Assembly: GCA_002189035.1 (NCBI GenBank)
Contig: CM007989.1
Location: 2,480,001-2,544,000, forward strand
Direction: 5' to 3'
Length of the DNA: 64,000 bases
Origin: Utricularia gibba
Taxonomy: Eukaryota > Streptophyta > Magnoliopsida > Lamiales > Lentibulariaceae
Shown here: in pieces, positions 54,312 to 64,000 of the stretch
How positions within the stretch are numbered: position 1 is the first letter of the stretch
Layout of the letters: the number at the start of each line of letters is the position of its first letter
Notes under the pieces: model-generated
The model's input: the letters and a program-made list of their open reading frames with translations, nothing else
Databases searched by the model: none
Told to the model about the DNA's origin: nothing
Made by a program: the position numbers and the translations under genes

Positions 54312-56994
54312 TCACGTGGCAAGAAAATAAAACAACCGGACATATTGATCTGTTAAGGAATCAGAATCAATCTTCGGCACCCAAGCGATTCTCCTCCTCC
54401 TGATTCTTGCCAGGTCATTCTGCTCGTCGATCTCCCTGTCCCTCGCTATCTCAATCATCTTCTTCTTCCCCTTCAAGAACTTGGCGAACCAGACAGCCGA
54501 CTCCTTGGGGTACCTCGTCAGGTTGTTCTTGTAATCAATGTACATGATTCCGAATCTCGCCGAGAATCCTTCCGTCCACTCGAAGTTGTCGCAGTAAGCC
54601 CACACAAAGTAGCCCCGCACATCCACCTTGTCCCTGCAGTTTCAGACACCAGGGTAAGGTAAGGCTCCCACTAACCGTCTTCGTTTCGGAATTCGACATC
54701 CTGCGTTTAGGGGGAGGGCTTACTTTACGGCTTTGAGAAGATAGGCAAGGTGGTCTTGGTGATACTTTACTCTGGCTGGATCAGACCTGGCCTGTCTGAG
54801 TGTCAGCTTGGGATCGTTCCTGTCGGAAGTCCCTGCAAAGAAGATCGCTAAAGCAGATCGGTTATGGTTCCCTGAAGTGAGTTGGATGATCTTCGTGGAT
54901 GCTGAAAGGGTACCGTTTTCGGTGATGTACACGGGAGGCAGGTCTTTGTATGTGTTCTTCAGGTAGACCAAGTGCTCGTACAGCCCCCATGGGACACTGT
55001 ACAGCCATGAGGAACCCGACTGCAGAGCAGAGCAAGCATACAAATGCTATTATTACCCCCAAGTCTTTTAGAAATCACGATGAAGTGAAACTGAAACTTA
55101 CTGTTCCTCCAATTAGGTTGCCACTTCTTGAAGCTGGGGAAGAAAACACACAGTCAATCATATGTAAAGAAAAGCCACATTGAAGATATTCGTGAGAGCA
55201 TACATGAAAATGTGAGCTTCTGATGCGCATCATAGCCTTCCCCCTGAAGGTCTGGTGCATTAGCGACATAGTTGGTGGTGTAGTAGTTCAATCCCAGAAA
55301 ATCGATCGAGCCCTTGAGCATATGGGACTCATGGTGTGAGAAATGGGCCAGATTCTCCGGTGGGACGTATTCCGTCATCGACTGCGGGTAACGGCCGTAT
55401 AGCACCGGCTCCAAGTACCTTGTAGATCAATCAACCCAACCATTCATGACAAAGGAATGTTACTAGTTTTACAGTATGTCAATCAGTCACCTACCATCCA
55501 AGCATAAAGTCGATGGCTCGCTTTACTGCAGCTTTGTCATCCTCGGAGTTGGGGTTCTGGGGGACGTGCCAATGCGAATTACACACGATTCCTATCTTCC
55601 CTTCCTGGAAAACCTGAGACACCAACAGCATTTTCACACCAAAAAGCTTATTCTAATTAGTAACATGCGATGAAGCTAATGGCTAACCTGATACTCGGTT
55701 CTATACAACTGAACTGCAGCGGAGTGGGCAAGTAGCATGTTCTTTGCAGCAATGTAGGCATTGGATTCAGGGTCGGATCGATCGAGGCGTGCGTCGGAGC
55801 GGCTAGGCTTGGGGACAGCCGCCACGGACTCCTTCACCATCCTGTGACTAGGGAGATTGTTCACGGCCCGGTCGGCGGTGGTGGTAGGCCTCACGGCGGG
55901 GAAAACGCCGGTGACATAGTTGTTAACGTTGTAAGTCCATGGCTCGTTAAACGTGGTCCAGAACTTGACACGATCACCAAACTCCCAGAAGCAGACTTCT
56001 GCGTACTCCGGAAGTCATCTCTGCACGGAATAATAATTCATTCATTAACAGGCAGAAATTCTAATGCCCAGAACACCATAGCCTCTCTTTCTTACACTAT
56101 CTTCTTGCTCAGAAATCCTTGGTACTCCTTCTGCAGGGCATCGGGAATGTCCCAGTGGAAGAGAGTGGCGAAGGGCTGCAACCCTGTGGAAAGAAGGCAA
56201 AAAGGATTCCGTCACCGGAGACATCCAACATAACCGTCGGAGAGCATGAGGGATGCGGTGCCCAACCCGATGCGATCACCGTGTCTATCAGCTCATTGTA
56301 ATAGTCAATTCCTTCTCTGTTGATCCCCATGGACGCTCTTCCACCTATCACCCGCCACGTGTTAATTCGAAATACTTATTTCTTGTAATAGGTGTTAGAA
56401 ATAAATGCGCTGTCGAGATATTATTGGTTGCTGACCTGGCAGGATTCTTGTCCAGGCGATGGAAAATCTGTACGAATCGAAACCCATCTTCTTCATGTGC
56501 GCAATGTCCTCCTGCAACCAATTAAAACGCAGTATTTTCTCATAATTTCTCTGCTTTTTTAAAAAAAAATAAGTAAAATAAATTATACTCGCCTTGAATC
56601 TATGATACATGTCACATGCCACGTTTCCATTGGACCCATCAGCGATTATATCTGAAAGAAAAATAATATAAAATATTATTATATGCCAATAATTTCATGC
56701 GAGGAGGAAGAGAGAGAATGAGAAGAGTGACTTGGCGTATTGAGGGTCATGGTATCCCAAGTGCTCAGGCCTTTGCCTCCCTGGCTGTAAGCTCCTTCGA
56801 CCTGCGTACATGGAACCACAGCCATTCAAGCTCCGCCCAAGCGGCGACGGCGAGCGGGGATCGAGGCGTACCTGGTAGGCGGAGGTGCCGGTGCCGAAGA
56901 TGAAGTTGGCCGGGAAGTCGGTCCGGCTGATCTCGCTGTTGTCTTGGTCGGCCGGAGTCGCGGGAACGACGGCGGAAGCAGATGCAGAAGCCAT
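54312..56994 (-). pseudogene. GH1 beta-glucosidase, 13 exons, with a 1-base frameshift
   Basis: Exons, minus strand: 56994-56872, 56801-56732, 56651-56593, 56511-56436, 56344-56267, 56183-56096, 56020-55688, 55613-55495, 55418-55204, 55133-55102, 55019-54914, 54832-54724, 54633-54312. GH1 landmarks: [51 protein letters not shown], the acid/base TFNEP, LGLNYYTTNYVANA and the nucleophile YITENG, then [12 protein letters not shown]. In exon 7 one base is missing near 56004-56007 (CGG-AG-TAC where CGG-AGT-TAC is expected). Restoring it gives 576 residues. There is no secretory signal peptide, and the C-terminus is rich in Lys/Arg with a block RIRRRR, reminiscent of the nuclear-targeted glucosidases of alkaloid and secoiridoid defence. 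Intron 3 uses a GC donor. Substrate unknown. Confidence 0.86.
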
Positions 56995-59270
56995 TTGGAG
57001 AGAAACCAAGTCAGAAGTGGAGAGGAATGAGGATTCCGATGGGGAGGTAGCGGAAGGGTCTGGACCGGGTGCTATTTATTTAGGGAGCCTTCCTTACAAG
57101 GACGTTGTTTCTGAATAGTCGCGAGTCAGGCTTCAATAGTTTATTACCAAACTTTGACATTTTTACAGGCATGTTGTAATACTATTCCAAGTGGAGACAC
57201 TGTGTGTATGCATGCCCATGGAATTTCTGAATATGGCATCTGAAGAAGAAGAAGAAGAAGGGAGAGTTGTGCATCAATATTTATCACGAAATAAATCTCT
57301 TTTTATTCCAAAGTAAAAACAAGGATTAAAGCACGATATCCAGGTAGACTTTAGACACTCAATCACGGAAAAAGGGATGGAAAACAACCAAGCACCATTC
57401 CCATTCATTCGTCCCCACATTTAATTCTCAACATTTCTCTGTTTGAAAAATCCACCGTGACACGTTTCTGTCTTTGCCCATTTTTTTTATAATAATGTAG
57501 CATAGCAATAACTCTAATCTTGTCCTAGTTATTGATGCAACAACGCAGACCGTGGATCCGACTCCATGTCCGGGTCGAACGGGACATTTTTAAAAATAAC
57601 CATACATTTTTATCACATACTCAAAATATAATCATTTTTATCACACACGAGAAAATTACAAAAATAATACATCAAGTTTCAATCAGTATAAAAAATTTAA
57701 TCCCAAGTTTTAAAATTACAAGAAAAAAAACACCTCAAGTTATCAAAATCATTTAACGAAAACTCAAATAATTTTCAAACATGAGAAATTAAGTATACAA
57801 TGAATATCTGGAAATAATAAGTTAAAAATAAGAAATTAAATATATAAAAAAGATCAAGCTAATTATCAAAATCGTTCAATGAAAACTCAAATATGAGTGA
57901 TTAAATATGCAATTTCATAAATTAGAGAAAAAATTGTTTACAAAAAATGTAAGTTAAAGGGTATAAATATAATTTTAAAAATTGAGAATTAGATTATTTA
58001 TATTGACAAATCTCATACATTTTATAATATACTCACATCCAACTAACTAGGTGGTAAGGGCTTTCATTTTCCAAGACCGGTTGGTGGATCCCGAGCATGC
58101 TCACGGGGGCCATCCACCCATGTGTTTCAATACCAAGAAAACGCCATCAGATTCCTTTCTCATGGGAATCCGGTGATCCTCATGAAATTAATCACATTTA
58201 ATATTAATGCATGAAACAGAAGATGAAAATGATGGGATTTGTTTTTAGTGGAAGTGAAGCATGTCATTTATTGTGATTATCCACTACAACATTATTATTA
58301 ATTATTAATTGTACCCCACTAGCGAGTAGAGTATCGTTTATTCTGCAAAGCTTTGTATTACATTGCATAGTCAGTTGATGATCCCGTACGGAATATTCCA
58401 AGTCAACCGTGTAATAGTGTACCAGGCAGCAGTCAATAGCCGCCACACGTTTTTTTAATCTCGTTATTACCACACCCATTTCAGAATTTTATATTATTTT
58501 TATTCACTAAAATATCAACAATAAAATATTATTTCAACCGCATTACTGTCAATCAATAACGCAAGTGCCCCTTGGGTTTAATGCTTAGATCCATTCTTAT
58601 GGTATATATTATAAATCTGGCCTTCCTTGATAAATTGTATAAAAAAGTGATTAACTTCAATTAACTCCATTCCTCTATAATCCAAGTGAAATTTTAAGAT
58701 TTGTGTTGTAATTGTGTTATATTTTTTAAAAAAATAAAAATCTAAAACATTTTATTATTTTTAATAAAAATGGGAAGTGGGTGGCACCTTCTAGTTTATT
58801 ATGAACTGAACCAAACAAATCCCTATCTAACACGTAAACATCGTTTATAATCGAATAGGTGTGACACTAGACGGTGGGAAATTAATTATATACCAAGATG
58901 CAGTGATAAGTGGGGTCGGTTTTTTTTAATTAAAAAAAAAGAGTAAACGCCATTTTTTAAGACAATTGGTGCAAGAGTTAGGTCGGATGGATGTGAACGA
59001 GTGTGGGTGCAGTGACGTGTGCGTATGAAACTCAAGTTAAAAAGGCAAAATGATCACTTCTTTAATATAAAAGGTGGATTACTATAAATTATAAACCATA
59101 TTTTCGAAATATAAAAACAATTCTAATTAAAAGTAAATTAAAAACTGATCCATTTTTGTATCGGTGTGATGGGCCGGGCCGTGTCCAAGTGGCGTCCACG
59201 TACAATACAATTATCCATAAAAGTATTTTTGAATACAGAAGAAATATAATTAAATAATTGTGTGGCTGGC
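56995..59270. other. Long AT-rich intergenic region
   Basis: Promoter of the beta-glucosidase gene, then a GAA repeat at about 57241-57259 and AT-rich sequence with short internal repeats at 57583-57900 (listed). A GC-richer patch at 58040-58110 stands out but encodes nothing recognisable. No gene was found. Confidence 0.5.
57583..57900. repeat. AT-rich region with diverged direct repeats
   Basis: A 31-base unit beginning TTATCAAAATCATT at 57740-57770 recurs at 57863-57893 with three differences. A shorter unit, CATTTTTATCACA, occurs twice near 57605 and 57634. No terminal inverted repeats or target-site duplications were identified, so the element type is unknown. Confidence 0.5.
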
Positions 59271-59784
59271 TCATCGGTTTCTCTTGAGCCATTCAAGGAT
59301 GCCCTTTTCCGCGTCTGTGAGTTGGCTCTTGTTGCTGAGGCCTCCTTCCAGCGAGCTGAAGTAGTCGCCGTAGTTGCGCTTGTAGAAGCTATCCAGTCTC
59401 TGTAGGGGAAGGAACACAGGCACAGTTTGTATGCACTTGGATCACAAAAGAAACACACACCAACTAGCGCTACCTCTTTGGCATTCTTCTCCTTGTTCTC
59501 TTGGCTTCTCTTCAGATACTCTTCGAAGGAGAAAAATGGGCTATGAGACAAATTATAGAATCTAAAAGAAGATGAAGTGAAACCAATTCCTAGTGTGTTT
59601 TCTCCATTCCAGATTTGAGTGTAGAGGGAGTTCACGTACGGCTGAGAAGGTCGGATTTGGAGTCGCCCAAAAGCAAGCTGGCTGTTGCTGCGGAGGCAGA
59701 GCCCAGAAGCAGGAACTCCCTCCTTCTCTGTGGTTTCATATCTGGAGCCATGGAGCAGGAGATAGAAGTGAGTAGCTTAGCCAT
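59271..59784 (-). CDS. Small protein with twin-arginine signal, probably thylakoid lumen
   Basis: Three exons, minus strand: 59784-59636, 59540-59474, 59399-59271; 114 residues. The N-terminus reads MAKLLTSISCSMAPDMKPQR, then RRREFLLLGSASAATASLLL, which has the RR-x-F-L pattern and hydrophobic core of a cpTat thylakoid signal, preceded by a short Ser/Lys-rich stretch that could serve as stromal transit peptide. The mature part is helical and charged: FFSFEEYLKRSQENKEKNAK, ERLDSFYKRNYGDYFSSLEG and LTDAEKGILEWLKRNR. I do not know the family name. Exon 1 offers two overlapping donors in GTACGTGA; only the second keeps frame with exon 2. Function unknown. Confidence 0.72.
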
Positions 59785-59965
59785 CTGAGCAGATGCGATT
59801 TTTTTTGTTTGGTTATCGTTTGGTGCTGCTTTGTTTGTTTGTTTTTATCAAGACGATGCATTGCAAGTTGCCTTTTTTTATTAGAAATAAAGAAGGAAAA
59901 AATGAGTTCATTTTGTCGTTTAGGAGAAATTCGTCATCTTTCCAAGATATTACAGCTCCGGATAG

Positions 59966-60153
59966 GTGGCAGATCTTTCTTCTTATGACACCGAGAGAGC
60001 AAAAAGGCAGTTTCTTGCTTCAGTGTTCCTTGGAATACTACTACTTACATGGTTTGCAGAGCTACCCACATCCCCCAAAATGGGTGCTTTTGTGTGGCTT
60101 GTTACGCTTGGAGCCGAAATGTGGTTCGGGTTGTACAGGGTTCTCACTCAGAG
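59966..60153 (+). pseudogene. Inverted exon-1 fragment of a cellulose synthase-like E gene
   Basis: The plus frame reads SSYDTERAKRQFLASVFLGI, then a membrane segment and GAFVWLVTLGAEMWFGLYRV, ending LTQR at a GT donor. It aligns to exon 1 of the intact CslE gene 3 kb away on the other strand (SVFLGIILI, GWFVWMGMFGAELWFGFYWV). The start codon position is GTG, about 25 residues corresponding to the end of exon 1 are missing, and no further CslE exons follow on this strand. It is a truncated relic of an inverted duplication. Confidence 0.78.
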
Positions 60154-60395
60154 GTATCCACTTCTCTCTTTCAATTTGCATGTCTTGTGGTTATCCGCCA
60201 TGGCCAAGCTCCAGCTCTTTAATTTGCCCAGTGTTCGGAATCCAACTAAAAGGGTGACTGTGAATAGGCACTGGTGATGATCTGCAACTAGCACACAAAT
60301 CGTAGATTGTACATAGAAACCCACAGCAGAATCACAATAGAGCAAATATTACAACACCAAATGACTTGTCTCCCACAAAATAGCTCAGCAGAACT

Positions 60396-63300
60396 TCACC
60401 AAGGCATGGAAAAAACAGTACATATGGAAAGAGCTGCCAAAAGAGATTTAGTAGTCACAGAGCTCGGCAGCCTCCCTGGATCCCGCCGGAGAAAGGCGGC
60501 AGAATACAATGGTAAATTTATCAAGACGAGTATCCCACAAGATACTGTTTGAAAAACCATTGGCATATCAAAAACTTTGCTCCGTATCAGTTTGAGCACC
60601 ATTGCTACTGAACAGATGAGATTGATCATGGCGATCGATGAAAGTATGGTTACCATCGGTGAATCGACACCAAACTCCATCATCTCTTGCTCATAACGCT
60701 GCGTAAGTTCCTCATCTGAAACTTTGGATGATATAACGAATCCAGACTCGGAAAAGCCTACCAACTTCAAGAAGGTGTCCATTACAGCAAACAGGTAGGA
60801 ACTTATTCTTTTGTATAGCCACATTCTTTGTTCATTCCACCATCCAAGTGCTGTACCTCCGCATAGTAGAAACTCGGCAAAGCTATAGAGGTTTGCAGAA
60901 ATGATCACATATAAAAATGGATATATCCATGGACTTGAAACCTGAAGCAATAAGAAATAGAGTCAAATATTCATGTGAAGGATGGTGAAAGCAGTTTCTA
61001 CATTAAAGTGCTTGGCTATTGAAGATCCTGTTTGACCACTCTAAACTATCCCTTCTTTTTTATCAGAAATAGGCATGTGAATGAATCAAAAGGATGAGCA
61101 ATTTGCAGTACCAGAGGAAACAGATGAAGGCCTTTTAGCATGTAAAGAGAAGGGATGATGGAGTAGAACAGTGTTGCAAAGGAGTTGGGAGCCCACAGGC
61201 CGTAGACACTGTATCCTGCTACAAGAGAAACATTTGCATGTCTCAATCCTTTCCAAACATGGCCATTTTTTGAGAAGAAAAGCTGCAAATTTCCCTCTGA
61301 CCATCTCTTGTGTTGCACAAGATTTTGATCTAGTGTTGTTCCTGCAAAACCTAAGAAACCTTTCCTTTTAGGGTTGAAATAAACCGATTTCCAACCCCGA
61401 CAATGTATTGACAGCCCGGTCGCTACATCTTCGACATGACAGCCATACATCACTCCCATCTGCATTATATTCACAGGCATATCAGGAGCATGAAAAAAAA
61501 TATGCTTGTGAAGTTCAGAAGAGAAAAACCTCACTGCCCCATTGAGTGTTTTCCTCGTATCTGCAGCTCGCAAGTTCTTTTGCTTGCTCTTCCAAATCAT
61601 CACTGCTCTTCTGATCTCTTGAACCAGTGGTCTTTTTCCATTCAAAAGTCGACCCCCTGCTGAACTTCCGTCCAGAAAGTGTGTCTCTCCGGTGAAAGCA
61701 TCCAGTTCCAATATACATAGGGCCTCCAGAAGCATCCAATCCACAGAATTCAACCTGTAGTTAAAGAATTGACGCTGTCTTTAGATTCAGGATCAAGTAT
61801 TGTTAACAAGAATCGTAAGTAAATGAGAGCTACATTTTAAGCTAAATTGCACCTTTCGGATAACTCTAAGTGAGGATCCATAAAGTTCATTCTTTGTAAG
61901 GTTATGAAAATTCTGCGGGAACTGAACGAAGGCAATCTCATTGCCTTTCCTTTCATCCAGAAGGAAGCAGAGAGCATCTCTGATTGATAGTGAATTATTT
62001 GAATACATGTCGCAGTCCACATTTAGAATTACGGGTCCATTGCTGATTTCAGATGACACCCTTATCTGCAATTTACGGTCACAAACACTCAAGAAATTAT
62101 CACAATGAAAAAAAAAACTGCATACCAGTGAAGATAACAAATAAATAAAAGAAAAACTGACACAGAAAGTTCTTAGGCTTACCAAAGCATTCATAGCTCC
62201 AGCTTTATAGTTGTGAAAATATTCTGGTCGCTTCTCACGAGCCAAATAGACCAGAGTTGGCAGCACGCATCCTTCGACATCCCTGGATTCTGCATCTTTC
62301 CCATCTATTACTATCTGAAAAAAAAAAGAAATAAATAACGATACATATCAGACTCATACGATCCCAGTCAATACTGTCTCCGTAAATAAAGAGAGAAACA
62401 TTGCTCTTTTTACTTGCAAAATGGTGTCATGATCATTTCTGGATGAAAATGAATCCCACTTAGAGAATCCTTTGTGCCCCATAGATGCATTTTTGGATAC
62501 TCTGTCCATATTCTTTGCAAGTTCAATCCTATTTTCCATGTCTTGATAGAGTTTCTTCGTAAATGAAAGGAAAAGTGAGTAATACAGCACATAATAATAT
62601 ATTCATTGATGAGGTAGAGAAAATACCTGGATTGAAGAAAAATGCAGAGCCTGATGCTCATCAAGGTTGTCTGGCACTATCTGAAAGTATGCCATGGGTG
62701 CTCTTGGTTCAACATTGTATTTCTTGCAATATGGGATCCAATGCCTAGCGAAGTGGGAACACTCCAAAAGAGCGTAGAATGTAAGATCAGAACCAGCATC
62801 ATCAGAGAGATAAACGGACAGTTTCTCTGGTGGATAATCATAGGCCATCACTGATAAAACTGTATTCATGACCATCACAGGAGGCTCCGTTTTTGGATCA
62901 GCCGTGCAAACGAAAACATCGACTCCAGGCAAATCATCGCCAAACCTATTCATTATCATCATTCAATTAGCATAAGAAAAGATCAGGCCGACTAAAAGCC
63001 AAGTTCTCATCCCAAGCCTGCTGCTCCAAGTCTTCCAAAACATTCAATTTCATCATAATGACTCTAACCACCTGCTATTACTCAGTTAATTCAAGTCTTT
63101 CAAATTGTGATAAACTAAATTACTCCTCCAGATGTTAACTTCTTCCAAAATAATGCTCTTGACTGAAGTAGTAAACAGCTAGATATAAGAGACTACAGAA
63201 GCAAAACCACTGATCCATAACTTTGGCATATGGTAGGTGTACAATCGCATAAACGAGAAGCCTTCAAGAAAACTGAAATAAAGGGAAGATATACCTTTGT

Positions 63301-63560
63301 GAGAGCCTGTCCTTAAACGTATGGCGATAAACCCGGTTCCAACGATGAGCCTGTGTGAGAACCCAATAGAATCCAAACCATAATTCGGCTCCAAACATAC
63401 CCATCCATACAAACCATCCATTTTCAGGGATATGAGTGGATCTGTAATACCAAATGAGAATAATTCCAAGAAACACTGAAGCTGCAAAAAGTTTGTAGAA
63501 GAAACTGCCTTTCGCTTTCGTAGTTTCAAATAGTGGGGCATATGAAGCACCGCCACCCAT
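60396..63560 (-). CDS. CSLE: Cellulose synthase-like protein E (GT2)
   Basis: Eight exons, minus strand: 63560-63295, 62945-62627, 62554-62414, 62314-62183, 62065-61853, 61754-61530, 61459-61112, 60941-60396; 729 residues, typical of CslE. Two N-terminal membrane segments (KLFAASVFLGIILIWYY; MGMFGAELWFGFYWVL) precede the GT2 domain. Its motifs are VDVFVCTADPKTEPP and YLSDDAGSDLT (first Asp), NVDCDMYSNN (DxD), CHVEDVATGL (catalytic Asp, as ED) and QHKRWSEGN (QxxRW). About six membrane segments follow, starting APNSFATLFYSIIPSLYM. The enzyme is an integral Golgi or plasma-membrane glycosyltransferase. CslE products are not firmly established. The start at 63560 follows the family MG-YAPLFET pattern. 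Confidence 0.96.
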
Positions 63561-64000
63561 TTTGCAACACAAGCTCCAATAAATCTGCGTTCATCTAGAC
63601 GGTATATATCACCATCCAAAGCTATCATCTTGAAAATGATGATGGATGAATTGTCAAACTTGTCTTTGAATCAAAAAAATTTTTAAACGGCACCACACAA
63701 TTTTATATTCAGCCTGTCACACACAAACTGTCGATTGTGAGACTTGAAGAAGCAGCCACCGCCGCCCACTAACCACATGATTCGTGCATCCCACCCTTCT
63801 CGCCAAAATCCCGTCGCTAATGGCGGGAAATATCCTCAGCCGATGAGGGAGTCTCCGGTCGGTCGGCACCACTTTTTCGCTAAAACTAATCACCTGATTA
63901 TTAAATTATTAATAATCCATAAATTCCTTTTTTGTTTTTCAGAATTAAATCTTTAATTAAACCGTTTATTTGACAAACACTCGGAAGAAAACCCAGAAAT
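63561..64000. other. CslE leader and promoter
   Basis: Non-coding as far as visible. The window ends here; the plus frame at 63744-63956 matches no family. Confidence 0.45.

Noticed and set aside
58024-58135. GC-richer patch with TGGTAAGGGC and GGTGGATCC, considered as a tRNA or retroelement end
   Set aside because: No cloverleaf or B-box GGTTCGA pattern, and no primer-binding site or terminal repeat could be found.

Overview
The window is nuclear DNA of a dicotyledonous plant. The genes carry short GT-AG introns (often 70-120 bases) in an AT-rich background. The families are plant-specific: Dof, NAC and WRKY transcription factors, QWRF, DUF868, DUF1645, PORR, pheophytinase and CslE. Twenty-four genes and one gene fragment fit in 64 kb, about one per 2.6 kb, and I found no intact transposon, rRNA or tRNA gene. 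This is a compact genome. I cannot name the species; a small-genome eudicot (Lentibulariaceae would be one candidate) is only an inference.

Layout from left to right. 0.7-6.6 kb, plus strand: Dof factor, a 14-exon GH36 raffinose-synthase/seed-imbibition enzyme, and a small unknown acidic protein. 7-10.8 kb, minus: QWRF (augmin-8-like) protein and a DUF212 phosphatase-like membrane protein. 12.4-20.7 kb, plus: p24-beta cargo receptor, DUF1645 protein, and a miR164-targeted NAC factor. 20.7-22.7 kb, minus: renalase-like FAD oxidoreductase. 24.2-26.4 kb, plus: group I WRKY. 26.8-39.9 kb, minus: pheophytinase, THO3, a tail-anchored unknown, a HAPLESS8-like zinc-finger protein and a DUF868 protein. 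40.4-42.9 kb, plus: cytosolic HSP90. 43.8-45.1 kb, minus: glycine-rich chloroplast membrane protein. 46.3-49.8 kb, plus: Bet1-like SNARE and PORR RNA-binding protein. 49.9-57 kb, minus: nucleotide-sugar transporter, CWC15 splicing factor and GH1 beta-glucosidase. 59.3-63.6 kb: a small protein with a twin-arginine signal, an inverted exon-1 fragment of a CslE gene, and an intact CslE gene.

These are mostly single-copy housekeeping and regulatory genes with no shared pathway; the only local duplication is the CslE fragment next to the intact CslE. All exon models were built by hand by splicing conserved protein blocks at consensus splice sites. Nearly all close as exact multiples of three.

The most striking observations are these. 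Four otherwise healthy genes (p24-beta, DUF1645, WRKY, beta-glucosidase) each lack exactly one nucleotide at a short base run, which looks more like consensus error than gene death. The N-terminal WRKY domain is degenerate. Two introns use GC donors. A near-perfect miR164 site lies in the NAC gene. A promoter-like cluster of TGGGCC motifs sits where no gene start is visible. I did not find a clearly new biological system; the best candidates for something undescribed are the unknown proteins at 6.1, 32-33 and 59.3-59.8 kb and the orphan promoter-like cluster at 17.4-17.6 kb.
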